The notes under the pieces are model-generated. The model was not told where the DNA came from. It did no database searches and saw only the letters and a program-made list of their open reading frames with translations. From the IMG/VR virus record IMGVR_UViG_3300046535_002099, positions 1 to 37,864 of that record: a DNA stretch of 37,864 nt; one strand, 5' to 3'. The DNA comes from a virus. A program made the position numbers and the translations under genes. Of the stretch, positions 1-6,606 are shown one piece after another (position 1 is the first letter of the stretch; every line of letters starts with the position of its first letter).

Positions 1-39
1 CACAAACGATTACTCACAACGGGTCATCGAGGGCCGGCC

Positions 40-510
40 ATGATCGTCCTGGCGATCGACCCCGGCTCCACCGAGTCCGCCTGGCTCGTCTACAACGGCG
101 CCACCGGCGGGATCCGGGCCCACGCCAAGACAACGAATGAGCAGCTGCTCGAGCAGCTGCGGGTGGGCCCCTCGCCTGACGTCGACATCGTCGTCATCGA
201 GCAGGTCGAGTCGTACGGCATGGCCGTTGGCCGCGAGGTGTTCGACACGGTCTGGTGGGCCGGCCGCTTCACCGAGGCCGCCCAGCCGACGCCGGTCGTC
301 CAGCTGCCGCGGCGGGCAGTGAAGCTCGCGATCTGCCACGACAGCCGGGCCCGGGACGCGAACATCCGCGCCGCCCTCCTCGATCGCTTCGGCGGATCCG
401 CGGCGAAGGGCACGAAGCGCTCGCCGGGCCCCCTCTACGGCATCGCCGGAGACGTCTGGTCGGCGCTCGCGATCGCCGTCACCTACGCCGACCAGGAGGC
501 CGCCGCATGA
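40..510 (+). CDS. RuvC-like Holliday junction resolvase (RNase H fold)
   Basis: 156 aa. The protein begins with the RuvC-type beta strand and first acidic residue (AIDPGS, D7). A second acidic strand follows (VVIEQVES, E54/E57), and a C-terminal helix carries a third acidic residue (GDVWSALAIA, D138). This order of carboxylates is typical of RuvC/RNase H nucleases, which cut four-way junctions using two metal ions. The length matches phage RuvC-like resolvases. It lies at the late end of the replication module if the genome is circular, so it probably resolves recombination or replication intermediates before packaging. An SD-like cgaggg precedes the ATG. The stop overlaps the next start (ATGA). 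The fold assignment is secure; the exact substrate is inferred. Confidence 0.8.
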   Translation: MIVLAIDPGSTESAWLVYNGATGGIRAHAKTTNEQLLEQLRVGPSPDVDIVVIEQVESYGMAVGREVFDTVWWAGRFTEAAQPTPVVQLPRRAVKLAICHDSRARDANIRAALLDRFGGSAAKGTKRSPGPLYGIAGDVWSALAIAVTYADQEAAA

Positions 511-620
511 GCTCGACCTGCATCTACTGCCACCGCCGACTCTGGCCGTGGCAGCGCCGCGGCTGGCGGATCGGCCTCGGTCGCTGGCATGGCCGCTGCT
601 ACCGCGAGAACGAGCGATGA
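507..620 (+). CDS. 37-aa zinc-finger-like small protein
   Basis: A small gene coupled by ATGA overlaps to both neighbours. The product starts MSSTCIYCHRR and continues with W- and R-rich sequence to GRWHGRCYREN. It therefore has a CxxC pair and an HxxxC pair able to hold one zinc ion. It is basic and likely binds nucleic acid. No family is recognised. The evidence for it is the double translational coupling and the compact zinc motif. Confidence 0.6.
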   Translation: MSSTCIYCHRRLWPWQRRGWRIGLGRWHGRCYRENER

Positions 621-1306
621 CGCTCGACCCGGATCCGCTCGTCCCGCTCGACTACGACCGCGTCTGGGCCGACGGCTACTCGGCGGGCTGGCAGGACGCG
701 CCCGAGGTCCGCCGGCCAGGCGAGCGCTTCCTGCCGCTGCGGCTCATCGTCGTCCTGGCGACCGGCATCGTCATCGGCATCCTCCTCGCCCCCGCTGTCC
801 GCGCTGCGGCCCCGCGGTCGGCTCCTGAGCCCGTCGTCCCGGCGTCGGTTCAGGAGTCGTCCGGGGCGCCGCAGCCCGCGACGCCCCGGGAAGCTGCTGT
901 CATCCCGGCCGGTGTCACGGTTGGTCCCGTGGCCGATGAGAGGAATGCCGAGCCGGACCGGCAGCTTCCCGGGGCGTCGCAAGTGCCCGCGGCCGCCCCC
1001 CTGGTCGTCCATGGCATCGCGAGCTACGTCGGGTCCCGGTACGGCCCGAGGTATCTCGCGTTGCCTGGCGGGCCGGGCCATCGCGTCACCATCTGCGGCC
1101 GTGCCGGCTGCGTGCGACGTACGTCGACGGACGCCGGCCCGGCCCGGTTCCTTCAGCGGGCGGGGCGAGTCGCCGACCTCTCGCGAACGGACTTCGCCGC
1201 GGTGTGCGGCTGCTCGCCGGAGCTCGTCGGGCTGACGCGAGTCACGGTGACCTACGGCCAGGCGGGGCCCGCGCCGACGCCGCCGGCGACGGACGTGACG
1301 CCGTGA
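617..1306 (+). CDS. Membrane-anchored protein with RlpA-like (double-psi beta-barrel) C-terminal domain
   Basis: 229 aa, starting at the ATG overlapping the preceding stop. The first 40 residues are soluble and acidic. A single membrane segment follows (about 41-63: LIVVLATGIVIGILLAPAV), so the protein is anchored with the bulk outside. Next comes an Ala/Pro-rich linker to about residue 130. The C-terminal domain (about 133-220) has the layout ASYVGSRYGPRYLALPGG, a short Cys-containing strand (TICGRAGC) and the phrase VADLSRTDFAAVCG. That phrase recalls the end of RlpA-like double-psi barrels (VIDLS...F..L). RlpA-type domains bind or cut peptidoglycan. The catalytic His/Asp arrangement is not obvious, so it may be binding-only. 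It is unusual between a resolvase and an excisionase; it may be a surface protein made in the lysogen. Confidence 0.5.
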   Translation: MTLDPDPLVPLDYDRVWADGYSAGWQDAPEVRRPGERFLPLRLIVVLATGIVIGILLAPAVRAAAPRSAPEPVVPASVQESSGAPQPATPREAAVIPAGVTVGPVADERNAEPDRQLPGASQVPAAAPLVVHGIASYVGSRYGPRYLALPGGPGHRVTICGRAGCVRRTSTDAGPARFLQRAGRVADLSRTDFAAVCGCSPELVGLTRVTVTYGQAGPAPTPPATDVTP

Positions 1307-1488
1307 GCGAGCAGCCGCTGACGATCCAGGAGACCGCCGCGCACCTGCGGTTGGGAAAGCGCACGGTCGAGCGCCTGATCGCTACCGGTGAGCTGCGCAG
1401 CGTCAAGATCGGTCGCCGCCGCTTGGTGCGCCCCGAGGAGGCCGATCGCTACCTCAAGCTCGCGGAGCGCCGGGGCCGCGTGGCGTAG
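1303..1488 (+). CDS. xis: Excisionase-like helix-turn-helix protein
   Basis: 61 aa from a GTG that overlaps the preceding TGA. The sequence LTIQETAAHLRLGKRTVERLIATGEL, then KIGRRRLVRPEEADRYL, is the classic MerR-like winged helix of the excisionase/HTH_17 family: helix, turn, recognition helix, then a beta wing. The gene ends 10 bp before the integrase start. With a tyrosine integrase this protein most likely bends attachment-site DNA and directs excision. It could instead be a simple transcription regulator, as the family contains both. Confidence 0.75.
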   Translation: MSEQPLTIQETAAHLRLGKRTVERLIATGELRSVKIGRRRLVRPEEADRYLKLAERRGRVA

Positions 1489-1497
1489 CATCGCCGG

Positions 1498-2640
1498 GTG
1501 CCACGTCGGAGGAAGCGCGGGAAGGGCGGCATCGGACAGCTCCCATCGGGTGCCTGGCGCGGCCAGGTCACGTTGCCGGGCCCGGCCCGCGAGCGGCGGT
1601 CGTTCACCTCCCGCAACAAGGCCGACGTCGAGCTCTGGCTCGCCGAGACGACCCGGGCCATCCGCGCCGGCGAGGATCCCGACACTGTCCGGACCACGAC
1701 GGCCGACCATCTCCGCGACTGGCTGGCCGAGGTCTCCCGATCCGTGAAGCCCGACACGGCCCGCGGCTACTCGATCGCGATCGAGAAATGGATCGTTCCG
1801 GCGATCGGCTCGACTCCCTTGACGGACCTGACGCCGCGCTCCGTTCGCCTGGTCCGCGATCGCGTTGTCGACGCGGGACGAGCGCCGCGCACGGCCGCCG
1901 GCGTGATGCTCGTCCTCCGGATGGCCCTCGGTCACGCGGTCAACGACGGTTTGATCTCGCGCAATGTCGCCGACGCAGTGAAGCCGCCGCGGAAGGTCCA
2001 GCGGCTCGCGCCGGCGACGACCCCCGACGAGGCCCGGGCGATCCTCTCCGCGTTCGAGCACCACCGCCTGGGGCCGCTCGTCAAGGTTGCGATCGGCACT
2101 GGGCTGCGACTCGGCGAGCTCCTTGGCCTGCGCTGGCGCGACGTCGACGGCCATCGGCTGCGGGTGACCGGATCCGTTCGGCCGGTGCCGCGCGAGGGGA
2201 CGACGGGCTACATGATCCAGCGCTCGGACGAGGCGAAGACGAAGCGGAGCATCCGGACGCTCGAGCTGCCCGACTTCGTCGTTGACGTGCTCGACGACGA
2301 GCGTCGGCGCCAGGCGTCCGCCGGCGAGATCTCGATCTACGTCTTCACCACCGAGGGACGGCGGGACCACGCCGGCGAGGCGGTCCTGATGGATCCGCGG
2401 AACGTCACCAAGGCCTTCCAGCGCCAGCTGAAGGTCGTCGGCCTGCCGACCATGCGGTTCCACGACCTGCGCCACGCCTACGCGACCCTGATGCTCGCCG
2501 CCGGCGTCCAGCTCCGGGTGATCCAGGAGGCCCTCGGCCACACGTCGATCGCGACGACCGCGGCCGTCTACGCCCACGTCCTGCCGAGCCTCCAGAAGGA
2601 CGCCGCCTCGAGGCTCGACGAGGCGCTCGCCGGACCGTAG
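1498..2640 (+). CDS. int: Tyrosine recombinase / phage integrase
   Basis: 380 aa, GTG start. The N-terminal part (about 10-55, GIGQLPSGAWRGQV...) is an AP2-like arm-binding domain. A SAM-like core-binding domain follows (about 65-165), then the catalytic domain. Catalytic residues seen are R204 (TGLRLGEL), a lysine around K247-K249, H322 and R325 (HDLRH), H348 (LGHTS) and the nucleophile Y358 (VYAHVLP). The full set is intact, so the enzyme should be active. It recombines attP with the host attB, which the sequence immediately downstream identifies as a tRNA-His gene. Excisionase precedes it and attP follows it, the usual compact integration module. Confidence 0.95.
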   Translation: MPRRRKRGKGGIGQLPSGAWRGQVTLPGPARERRSFTSRNKADVELWLAETTRAIRAGEDPDTVRTTTADHLRDWLAEVSRSVKPDTARGYSIAIEKWIVPAIGSTPLTDLTPRSVRLVRDRVVDAGRAPRTAAGVMLVLRMALGHAVNDGLISRNVADAVKPPRKVQRLAPATTPDEARAILSAFEHHRLGPLVKVAIGTGLRLGELLGLRWRDVDGHRLRVTGSVRPVPREGTTGYMIQRSDEAKTKRSIRTLELPDFVVDVLDDERRRQASAGEISIYVFTTEGRRDHAGEAVLMDPRNVTKAFQRQLKVVGLPTMRFHDLRHAYATLMLAAGVQLRVIQEALGHTSIATTAAVYAHVLPSLQKDAASRLDEALAGP

Positions 2641-2662
2641 TCACACATCACGCCACACGCCG
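2641..2662 (+). repeat. Arm-type integrase site candidate, copy 1
   Basis: TCACAC, a variable spacer, then GCCACACGC. The same arrangement returns at 2809-2830, on the other side of the tRNA-like core and in the same orientation. Paired repeats flanking a core are what arm-binding integrases use. Binding itself is inferred. Confidence 0.5.
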
Positions 2663-2703
2663 AGCGACGCCCGAGCACGGGCCCGAGCGTGCGGACCTAC
2701 GGC

Positions 2704-2748
2704 TTGTGGCTCCAGAGGTCACGGGTTCGAGCCCCGTAGGCCACCCCA
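2704..2748 (+). other. attP: attP core: 3' half of a tRNA-His gene
   Basis: The 45 bases read as a tRNA from the anticodon loop to the CCA end. There is a TTGTGGC loop with anticodon GTG (His), 3' anticodon stem TCCAG, a five-base variable loop, T arm ACGGG-TTCGAGC-CCCGT, acceptor strand AGGCCAC, discriminator C and CCA. A C discriminator is a hallmark of tRNA-His. The sequence upstream does not form the 5' half (the anticodon stem does not pair), so this is not a whole tRNA. Phages that integrate into tRNA genes carry such a 3' half to restore the tRNA. Phage genes on both sides indicate attP, not a prophage boundary. Confidence 0.85.
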
Positions 2749-2763
2749 AGCTCCCGTTCGGCG

Positions 2764-2802
2764 AAACCGCCTAGAACCGCCCCGAACCGCCTAGAACCGC
2801 CA
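2764..2802 (+). repeat. Tandem 20-bp repeat beside attP
   Basis: ACCGCCTAGAACCGCC occurs at 2766-2781 and again at 2786-2801, within four spaced GAACCGCC-like units. It lies just after the attP core and before the second arm-type repeat. It may bind excisionase, integrase or a host bending protein. The function is inferred from position only. Confidence 0.55.
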
Positions 2803-2808
2803 ACTTCA

Positions 2809-2830
2809 TCACACGTATTGCCACACGCGG
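2809..2830 (+). repeat. Arm-type integrase site candidate, copy 2
   Basis: TCACACGTATTGCCACACGC matches copy 1 (2641-2662) at both ends, with differences limited to the middle and one base near the end. The two copies lie about 65 bp either side of the tRNA-derived core. Confidence 0.5.
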
Positions 2831-2854
2831 GGCCGGGCCGTACCGTCGGCTTCC

Positions 2855-3184
2855 GTGGGCACAGACTCGCTCCGAGCCAGCGCCGGCGGTCGCTCCTCCT
2901 CCATGGCGGCCGCCGGCGGCCGCGGACCGACGTTCCGCGACCCTGAGCCGCCGCCCTCGTGCGACCTCTGCGGCGATGAGGACAAGCCCCTCGCCCGGTT
3001 CAACCTGATCGCCCGCATCCGCCGTGCAGACGGGCGACCGTCCAGTCGCGGCGCTGGCGCCGTCGATCTCTGCGAGCGCTGCTGGCGGAAGGCTCTGGCG
3101 AAGCGCAAGCCGAACTCGATCAAGCGAGCCGAGACCGTCCGCCGCCGGGCGATGCGCCTCCTTCCGCACGAGCAGGCCTCATGA
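2855..3184 (+). CDS. Zinc-ribbon-like protein of unknown function
   Basis: 109 aa from a GTG; an in-frame ATG at 2903 is a possible shorter start. The N-terminus is low-complexity (Ser, Gly, Ala). The core has CDLCGDEDKPLARFNLI followed about 35 residues on by DLCERCWRKAL, that is, two CxxC pairs able to bind one zinc ion. The C-terminus is very basic (KRKPNSIKRAETVRRRAMR). This suggests a small nucleic-acid-binding or protein-protein module. It is the first gene after attP and overlaps the ATGA before the TadE-like gene. No family is recognised. Confidence 0.6.
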   Translation: MGTDSLRASAGGRSSSMAAAGGRGPTFRDPEPPPSCDLCGDEDKPLARFNLIARIRRADGRPSSRGAGAVDLCERCWRKALAKRKPNSIKRAETVRRRAMRLLPHEQAS

Positions 3185-3553
3185 ATGCGCGCCCAGGCAC
3201 TGGTCGAGCTGGCGATCATGCTGCCGGTCCTACTTCTCGTGGCCCTGGGCTTCACCGAGGTCGGCTTCCTCGTCGTGACGAAGGCGCACCAGGATCGTGC
3301 GACCGCGGTGGTGGCCGAGTACGCCGCCTCCCGACACGACGACTCCTGGCATGCAGTCGCGGCGCATGAGCTGCCGGGGTGCGACGTGACCGTCAACGAG
3401 CTCCAGCCGGGCCTGATCCAAGCGGAAGCGACCTGCCAGTACCAGCCACACGTCCTGCCGGGCTGGAGCGGACTGCCGATGACGTCGAGGGAATCAGCGA
3501 CGAGAGCCTCCGAGCCCGCCTCCCCAAGCCCGAGCGCGGGCGGTTCGCTCTGA
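3185..3553 (+). CDS. TadE-like (prepilin-type) membrane protein
   Basis: 122 aa. The N-terminus MRAQALVELAIMLPVLLLVA followed by LGFTEVGFLVV is the TadE signature. It has a short basic leader, a conserved Glu five residues into the hydrophobic stretch, and one membrane segment, matching prepilin-peptidase substrates of Tad pilus loci. The rest is a small exported domain with two cysteines and a Ser/Pro-rich tail. TadE proteins are minor pseudopilins of type IVc (Tad) pili. The start at 3185 was preferred over the ATG at 3181, which opens a different frame. Its stop overlaps the next start (TGATG), so it is co-translated with a Flp-like pilin. A phage location is unusual. Confidence 0.65.
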   Translation: MRAQALVELAIMLPVLLLVALGFTEVGFLVVTKAHQDRATAVVAEYAASRHDDSWHAVAAHELPGCDVTVNELQPGLIQAEATCQYQPHVLPGWSGLPMTSRESATRASEPASPSPSAGGSL

Positions 3554-3939
3554 TGTTGATCGACGAGACGACCGGCAAGGCGACGCGGGTCGACTTCCGC
3601 CCGCTGCCCCTCGAGATGATCCTCCGCTCGAGGCGCCGGGACGCTCCGCTGCTCCTCGGCTACCTCGTCGAGAGCCTGCTCATCGCGGCCCAGAAGCTCG
3701 TGCCCGACTTCGCGCCGTTCCCGAGGCGCGAGCCACCGCAACCGCGCCGCGAGTTCGACCCGATGTCCGAGGACCTGGAACGCCGGGCGTTCCCGGTCTG
3801 GCGCCGGAAGCGAGGTGGGCAGGGCCTCGCCGAGTACGCGCTGATCCTCGTCCTCATCGCGATCGTCGCGATCGTCGCGCTCCAGTTCCTGGGCAGCCAG
3901 ATCAACGCCGTCCTCTCCCGGATCGGCGAGTCCATCTGA
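3553..3939 (+). CDS. Flp-pilin-like protein with long N-terminal extension
   Basis: 128 aa from the ATG overlapping the TadE stop. The last 42 residues are a textbook Flp/Fap pilin: RGGQGLAEYALILVLIAIVA followed by IVALQFLGSQINAVLSRIGE. This includes the G/Q processing site, Glu at +5 and a hydrophobic helix. In ordinary Flp pilins this starts within the first 10-25 residues. Here about 85 residues precede it, including a hydrophobic helix (LLLGYLVESLLIAAQKLV) and a Pro/Arg-rich linker. The protein may be a pilin fusion, a membrane anchor, or, less likely, a lysis accessory protein. No Tad ATPase or secretin is nearby, so any pilus assembly would depend on the host. Confidence 0.6.
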   Translation: MLIDETTGKATRVDFRPLPLEMILRSRRRDAPLLLGYLVESLLIAAQKLVPDFAPFPRREPPQPRREFDPMSEDLERRAFPVWRRKRGGQGLAEYALILVLIAIVAIVALQFLGSQINAVLSRIGESI

Positions 3940-4271
3940 TGGCCGAAGGCCCGGCGACGCCACTGCGTCGCATCGATGATCGCCGCCTCGACCAGCTCGA
4001 GCGGAAGATGGACGGGGTTGCGGTCCGCGTCGACGAGATCCGCGACTGGCTGATCGGCGAGCCCGAGTCCAGCGCCCTCGGCCGTCAGCTCCTCCAGCGG
4101 GCAAAGGCCAACCGCTCGGACATCGACAAGCACGACGGTCGGCTCGATTCCCTCGAGACCTGGCGATCCGAGTGGCGCGGGACCTGGCGCTTCATCGCCA
4201 GCGCCGGGACGGTCCTCGGCATCATCGCGACGGCATTCAGCCTGGCCGCCTACTTCGGCTGGCACGCGTGA
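3939..4271 (+). CDS. Coiled-coil plus C-terminal membrane helix protein (XhlA-like, lysis accessory)
   Basis: 110 aa. Residues about 10-75 are charged and heptad-like (RRLDQLERKMDGVAVRVDEI...DIDKHDGRLDSLE). A C-terminal hydrophobic helix follows (about 86-107, FIASAGTVLGIIATAFSLAA). Coiled coil plus C-terminal anchor is the layout of XhlA/hemolysin-type accessory holin proteins that act with phage lysins. It starts at the last base of the pilin-like stop and is followed by a GTGA overlap. Its place before a cysteine peptidase and a second membrane protein supports a lysis role, which is not proven. Confidence 0.55.
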   Translation: MAEGPATPLRRIDDRRLDQLERKMDGVAVRVDEIRDWLIGEPESSALGRQLLQRAKANRSDIDKHDGRLDSLETWRSEWRGTWRFIASAGTVLGIIATAFSLAAYFGWHA

Positions 4272-4531
4272 CGCCTGTCATCACCCTCCGCGAACCGATG
4301 GTGACGCGGCGGCCCGATCCCGACGAAGTCGATCCCGAGGACGCCTTCATGGGCGCCCTCCTCGCCGGCTTCGGCCTCGAAGGCGCCGGGACGATTGCCG
4401 CCTTCGCCGAACACCTGCCGGTCGCCCAGGGCGAGGACGATCGGCCGCTCGGGTGGTCGATCCGCGAGGTCAGGCATCTTCGATTCCTCCGTGCGGTCGC
4501 CGAGCGCGGCGGCTTCGAGGACGACCGGTGA
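4268..4531 (+). CDS. Acidic hypothetical protein
   Basis: 87 aa from a GTG overlapping the previous stop. It is acidic, with a possible helical segment (DAFMGALLAGFGLEGAGTIAAF) and a C-terminal helix (REVRHLRFLRAVAERGGFE). No catalytic motif, signal peptide or clear membrane helix is seen. Translational coupling to both sides is the main reason to accept it. Function unknown. Confidence 0.55.
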   Translation: MTPVITLREPMVTRRPDPDEVDPEDAFMGALLAGFGLEGAGTIAAFAEHLPVAQGEDDRPLGWSIREVRHLRFLRAVAERGGFEDDR

Positions 4532-4532
4532 C

Positions 4533-4838
4533 GTGCAGCGCTCTTCCCGGAGCACCCCGACCGGCCCCGGCTCGCGGGGCGGCCGATGGCACGAGGCCGA
4601 GTTCCGGCACGAGTACCAGCGTCGCTGGCGGGCGACCCATCCCGAGTACCGCGAGCGCGAGGCACTTCGTTGCGCTCGGAGACGGGCAATGAAGCGCGGC
4701 GAGGATCCGGCGTTGGTCATCAGCTCGACCCGGCTGACGCACGCGCTGGTCCTCGCCGCGCATTGCTCGTGTTCCTGCGGCTGCGAGGCGGAGATGCCGC
4801 TCATCTGCGGTCTCTGCCGGGAGGAGCTCCACGCATGA
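4533..4838 (+). CDS. Cysteine-rich small protein
   Basis: 101 aa if the GTG at 4533 is used. The first 15 residues are Ser/Pro/Gly-rich and may not be translated. A basic Trp/Tyr segment (WHEAEFRHEYQRRWRATHPE) resembles the region seen before some HNH and recombination endonuclease domains. The C-terminus has a cysteine cluster (HCSCSCGCEAEM...CGLCREEL) that can hold zinc. The stop overlaps the next start (ATGA). No family is recognised. It may be a diverged HNH-like or a zinc-binding adaptor protein. Confidence 0.5.
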   Translation: MQRSSRSTPTGPGSRGGRWHEAEFRHEYQRRWRATHPEYREREALRCARRRAMKRGEDPALVISSTRLTHALVLAAHCSCSCGCEAEMPLICGLCREELHA

Positions 4839-5032
4839 GCTACCTGAAGATCGGCTCCTGGCATGTCATCGCTCTCGTTGACGACGCGGGCTGGCACACC
4901 CGGTGCGGCCGGCTGGTCATGACCGAGCCGGCGCCGGCCACCGGTCAGCTGCCGCTCGGCGAGAAGTCGTGTGAGACATGCCTCCGGCTGACGGTCAGCG
5001 ACGAGGGCAAGGAGGCGACGAATGACGTGTAG
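4835..5032 (+). CDS. 65-aa zinc-binding-like protein
   Basis: MSYLKIGSWHVIALVDDAGW is followed by HTRCGR and, after a spacer, KSCETCLRL. This gives H/C and CxxC ligands for a single zinc. It starts at an ATGA overlap and its 3' end overlaps the peptidase gene start by 11 bp. Small one-zinc proteins like this are frequent in phage early and lysis-adjacent operons. Function unknown. Confidence 0.55.
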   Translation: MSYLKIGSWHVIALVDDAGWHTRCGRLVMTEPAPATGQLPLGEKSCETCLRLTVSDEGKEATNDV

Positions 5033-5834
5033 CGGCTACCAACCGAAGTTCCAGAAGCAGCTCGATGGCTCCGCCTTCGCCGGGGTCAACTGCACCTGCG
5101 CCTCGGCAGGGATGGCCGCGGACGACGACACCTGCGGCCAGGTGGTTCCCTCGCCGAACACCGTCCGCCGGTGGACCGGCGACCGTTCGGGCGGGACAAC
5201 CCTCGCCGAGGTCGACATCGCCCTGACGGCGCACACCCCGACCCGGCTCGACGTCCGCTACCGCTTCCCGTGGTCCGAGGTCGTCCGCCGGGTCAATGCC
5301 GGAGCCTCGGCAATCCTCCAGGGCGGTTACGCGCCGATCGCCGACAGCCGCTTCGACGGCGGCGGCGGGTTCCGCGGCAACCACGCGATCCTCGTGACGC
5401 CGGGGCTGGTCGCGATGGACCCGCTCGCCGACGGCCGGCGCTCGGGCATCTACAAGTACCACGGCGAGGCCTACCCCGAGAGCCTGCTCCGGCGGTTCGC
5501 CGCCCGGCTGAACCTCGAGACCGGTGATCGTCCGCCTCGCTACCTCGGCGACGGGCTCGCCTACGTCGCCTTCGCCCGCGACAACGACGCCGACTATGAG
5601 GCCACCGTCCGGCCGCTGTCAGGACAGGCGTTCCGCTACTACACCCGGTTCTTCGTCAGCAGCGGCCGGGTGACTGGCCACGAGCGACGACGGACTCGCG
5701 GCTTCCAGGCCAAGTGCACCCCGCCGACGCTCGTCGTGACGCAGTCGGGCGACGCGAAGGTGTCGCTCGTCCGCATCACCGAGGGCGGCTACGCGGGCTT
5801 CTGGATCAGCTCGAAGTGGAGTGACCCGGCATGA
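5022..5834 (+). CDS. C39-like cysteine peptidase, putative endolysin
   Basis: 270 aa. GVNCTCASAGMAAD places a probable nucleophile at C24 near the N-terminus. FRGNHAILVTP supplies H121, followed twelve residues later by D133 (AMDPLADG). The Cys-His-Asp order and spacing fit papain-like C39 peptidases. The C-terminal part (about 190-270) is beta-rich with aromatics and may be a wall-binding or SH3-like domain. There is no signal peptide, so release would need a holin; membrane proteins on both sides (3939 and 5962) are candidates. Most likely it cuts peptidoglycan cross-bridges at lysis. A virion-associated lysin or a protein-processing peptidase are alternatives. Confidence 0.55.
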   Translation: MTCSGYQPKFQKQLDGSAFAGVNCTCASAGMAADDDTCGQVVPSPNTVRRWTGDRSGGTTLAEVDIALTAHTPTRLDVRYRFPWSEVVRRVNAGASAILQGGYAPIADSRFDGGGGFRGNHAILVTPGLVAMDPLADGRRSGIYKYHGEAYPESLLRRFAARLNLETGDRPPRYLGDGLAYVAFARDNDADYEATVRPLSGQAFRYYTRFFVSSGRVTGHERRRTRGFQAKCTPPTLVVTQSGDAKVSLVRITEGGYAGFWISSKWSDPA

Positions 5835-5965
5835 CCGACTCGAAGCCTGAAGACGACGAGATCGTCCAGGGCGATCCCGACCCTGACGAGGAAGGCGGCC
5901 CCGACGTCGCCAACGACGAGGTGATCGACGCGCCGCCCGATCCCCAGGAGGAGGACAAGCCATGA
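5831..5965 (+). CDS. 44-aa highly acidic protein
   Basis: Coupled by ATGA to both the peptidase and the following membrane protein. Nearly every second residue is Asp, Glu or Pro (MTDSKPEDDEIVQGDPDPDE...). There is no fold-forming hydrophobic core, so it is likely disordered. It may be a charge-mimic or regulator of the flanking lysis proteins. Function unknown. Confidence 0.5.
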   Translation: MTDSKPEDDEIVQGDPDPDEEGGPDVANDEVIDAPPDPQEEDKP

Positions 5966-6255
5966 TCTTCGGACGCCAGACCAACCTCTGGCTCGGCTTC
6001 GCGACAGCCATCGTCGGCTTCGCCTCCGTCGTGGCCGTGACGGTCTTCCACGCCGACCCCATCGCCGTCGCCACGGTCGGTGGTAGCGCAGGTGGCCTGC
6101 TCGGAGCCGGCATCGCCCTGGTGTCCGGTCAGCCGCCCGTGGTCAACCCGGGCGACACGATCCACATCACGACTCCGGCAGGCCAGCCAACGTACGAGAC
6201 GACCGTCGCCAAGCCGCCGGCGCAGGATCCGCCGCCCGTCCCCACGGGAGGCTGA
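5962..6255 (+). CDS. Two-helix membrane protein, holin candidate
   Basis: 97 aa. There are two membrane segments (about 8-27, LWLGFATAIVGFASVVAVTV, and about 35-55, IAVATVGGSAGGLLGAGIAL) joined by a short loop. A soluble Pro/Thr-rich tail follows. Size and topology fit class II holins, which form the lesion that lets the lysin reach the wall. It comes straight after the peptidase in the same operon. It could also be a superinfection-related membrane protein. Confidence 0.55.
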   Translation: MIFGRQTNLWLGFATAIVGFASVVAVTVFHADPIAVATVGGSAGGLLGAGIALVSGQPPVVNPGDTIHITTPAGQPTYETTVAKPPAQDPPPVPTGG

Positions 6256-6606
6256 GTGACCCGAACCGCCTGCTCCGAACCCCGCTGCCCTGAACCGGCC
6301 GTCGACCGCGGCCGGTGCGCCGTGCATCGCCGGACGACGGTCGCGCGCGGCTACGGTCCGGCGCACAAGCGGATCCGCGAGCAGCTGAAGGCGGCGCTGC
6401 CTGCGCTCTGTGGCTACGGCTGTGGCCGGCGCCTGGAGCCTGACGGCCGCTGGGTCGCCGCCCACCGGGTCGACGGCCATCCCGAGCTCGGCTACATCGC
6501 GGCGTGCGACTCCTGCAACGAGCGAGCCCGCGGCAAGGGCGGCTTGCCGCCGCCGACGAGCGCGTCGCCGGTTGAACGCGAGCCGTCGCTCATCGTGATC
6601 GGCTGA
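6256..6606 (+). CDS. HNH endonuclease
   Basis: 116 aa, GTG start. The N-terminus has a small zinc site (CSEPRC...CAVH). The HNH core follows: C52 and C56 (LCGYGCGRRL), the catalytic His region WVAAHRVDGHPE (H70), and CDSCNERARG (C84, C87, N88). Small HNH proteins directly upstream of the large terminase are common in HK97-type phages. In some of these they stimulate terminase cleavage at cos sites. The stop overlaps the terminase start (TGATG), which supports a packaging role over a free-standing homing nuclease. Confidence 0.85.
   Translation: MTRTACSEPRCPEPAVDRGRCAVHRRTTVARGYGPAHKRIREQLKAALPALCGYGCGRRLEPDGRWVAAHRVDGHPELGYIAACDSCNERARGKGGLPPPTSASPVEREPSLIVIG

Noticed and set aside
1-39. Coding continuation from the right edge of the window
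   Set aside because: If joined as a circle the frame from 37786 enters here but soon runs antiphase over the RuvC-like gene and stops near 141, with no coding quality.
2690-2748. Complete tRNA-His gene
   Set aside because: Only the part from the anticodon loop to CCA is tRNA-like. The bases before it do not pair with the 3' anticodon stem and no D arm or 5' acceptor is present.
3181-3369. Alternative gene starting at the ATGA at 3181
   Set aside because: Its product has no hydrophobic pattern or motif, while the frame from 3185 gives a clear TadE-like protein.
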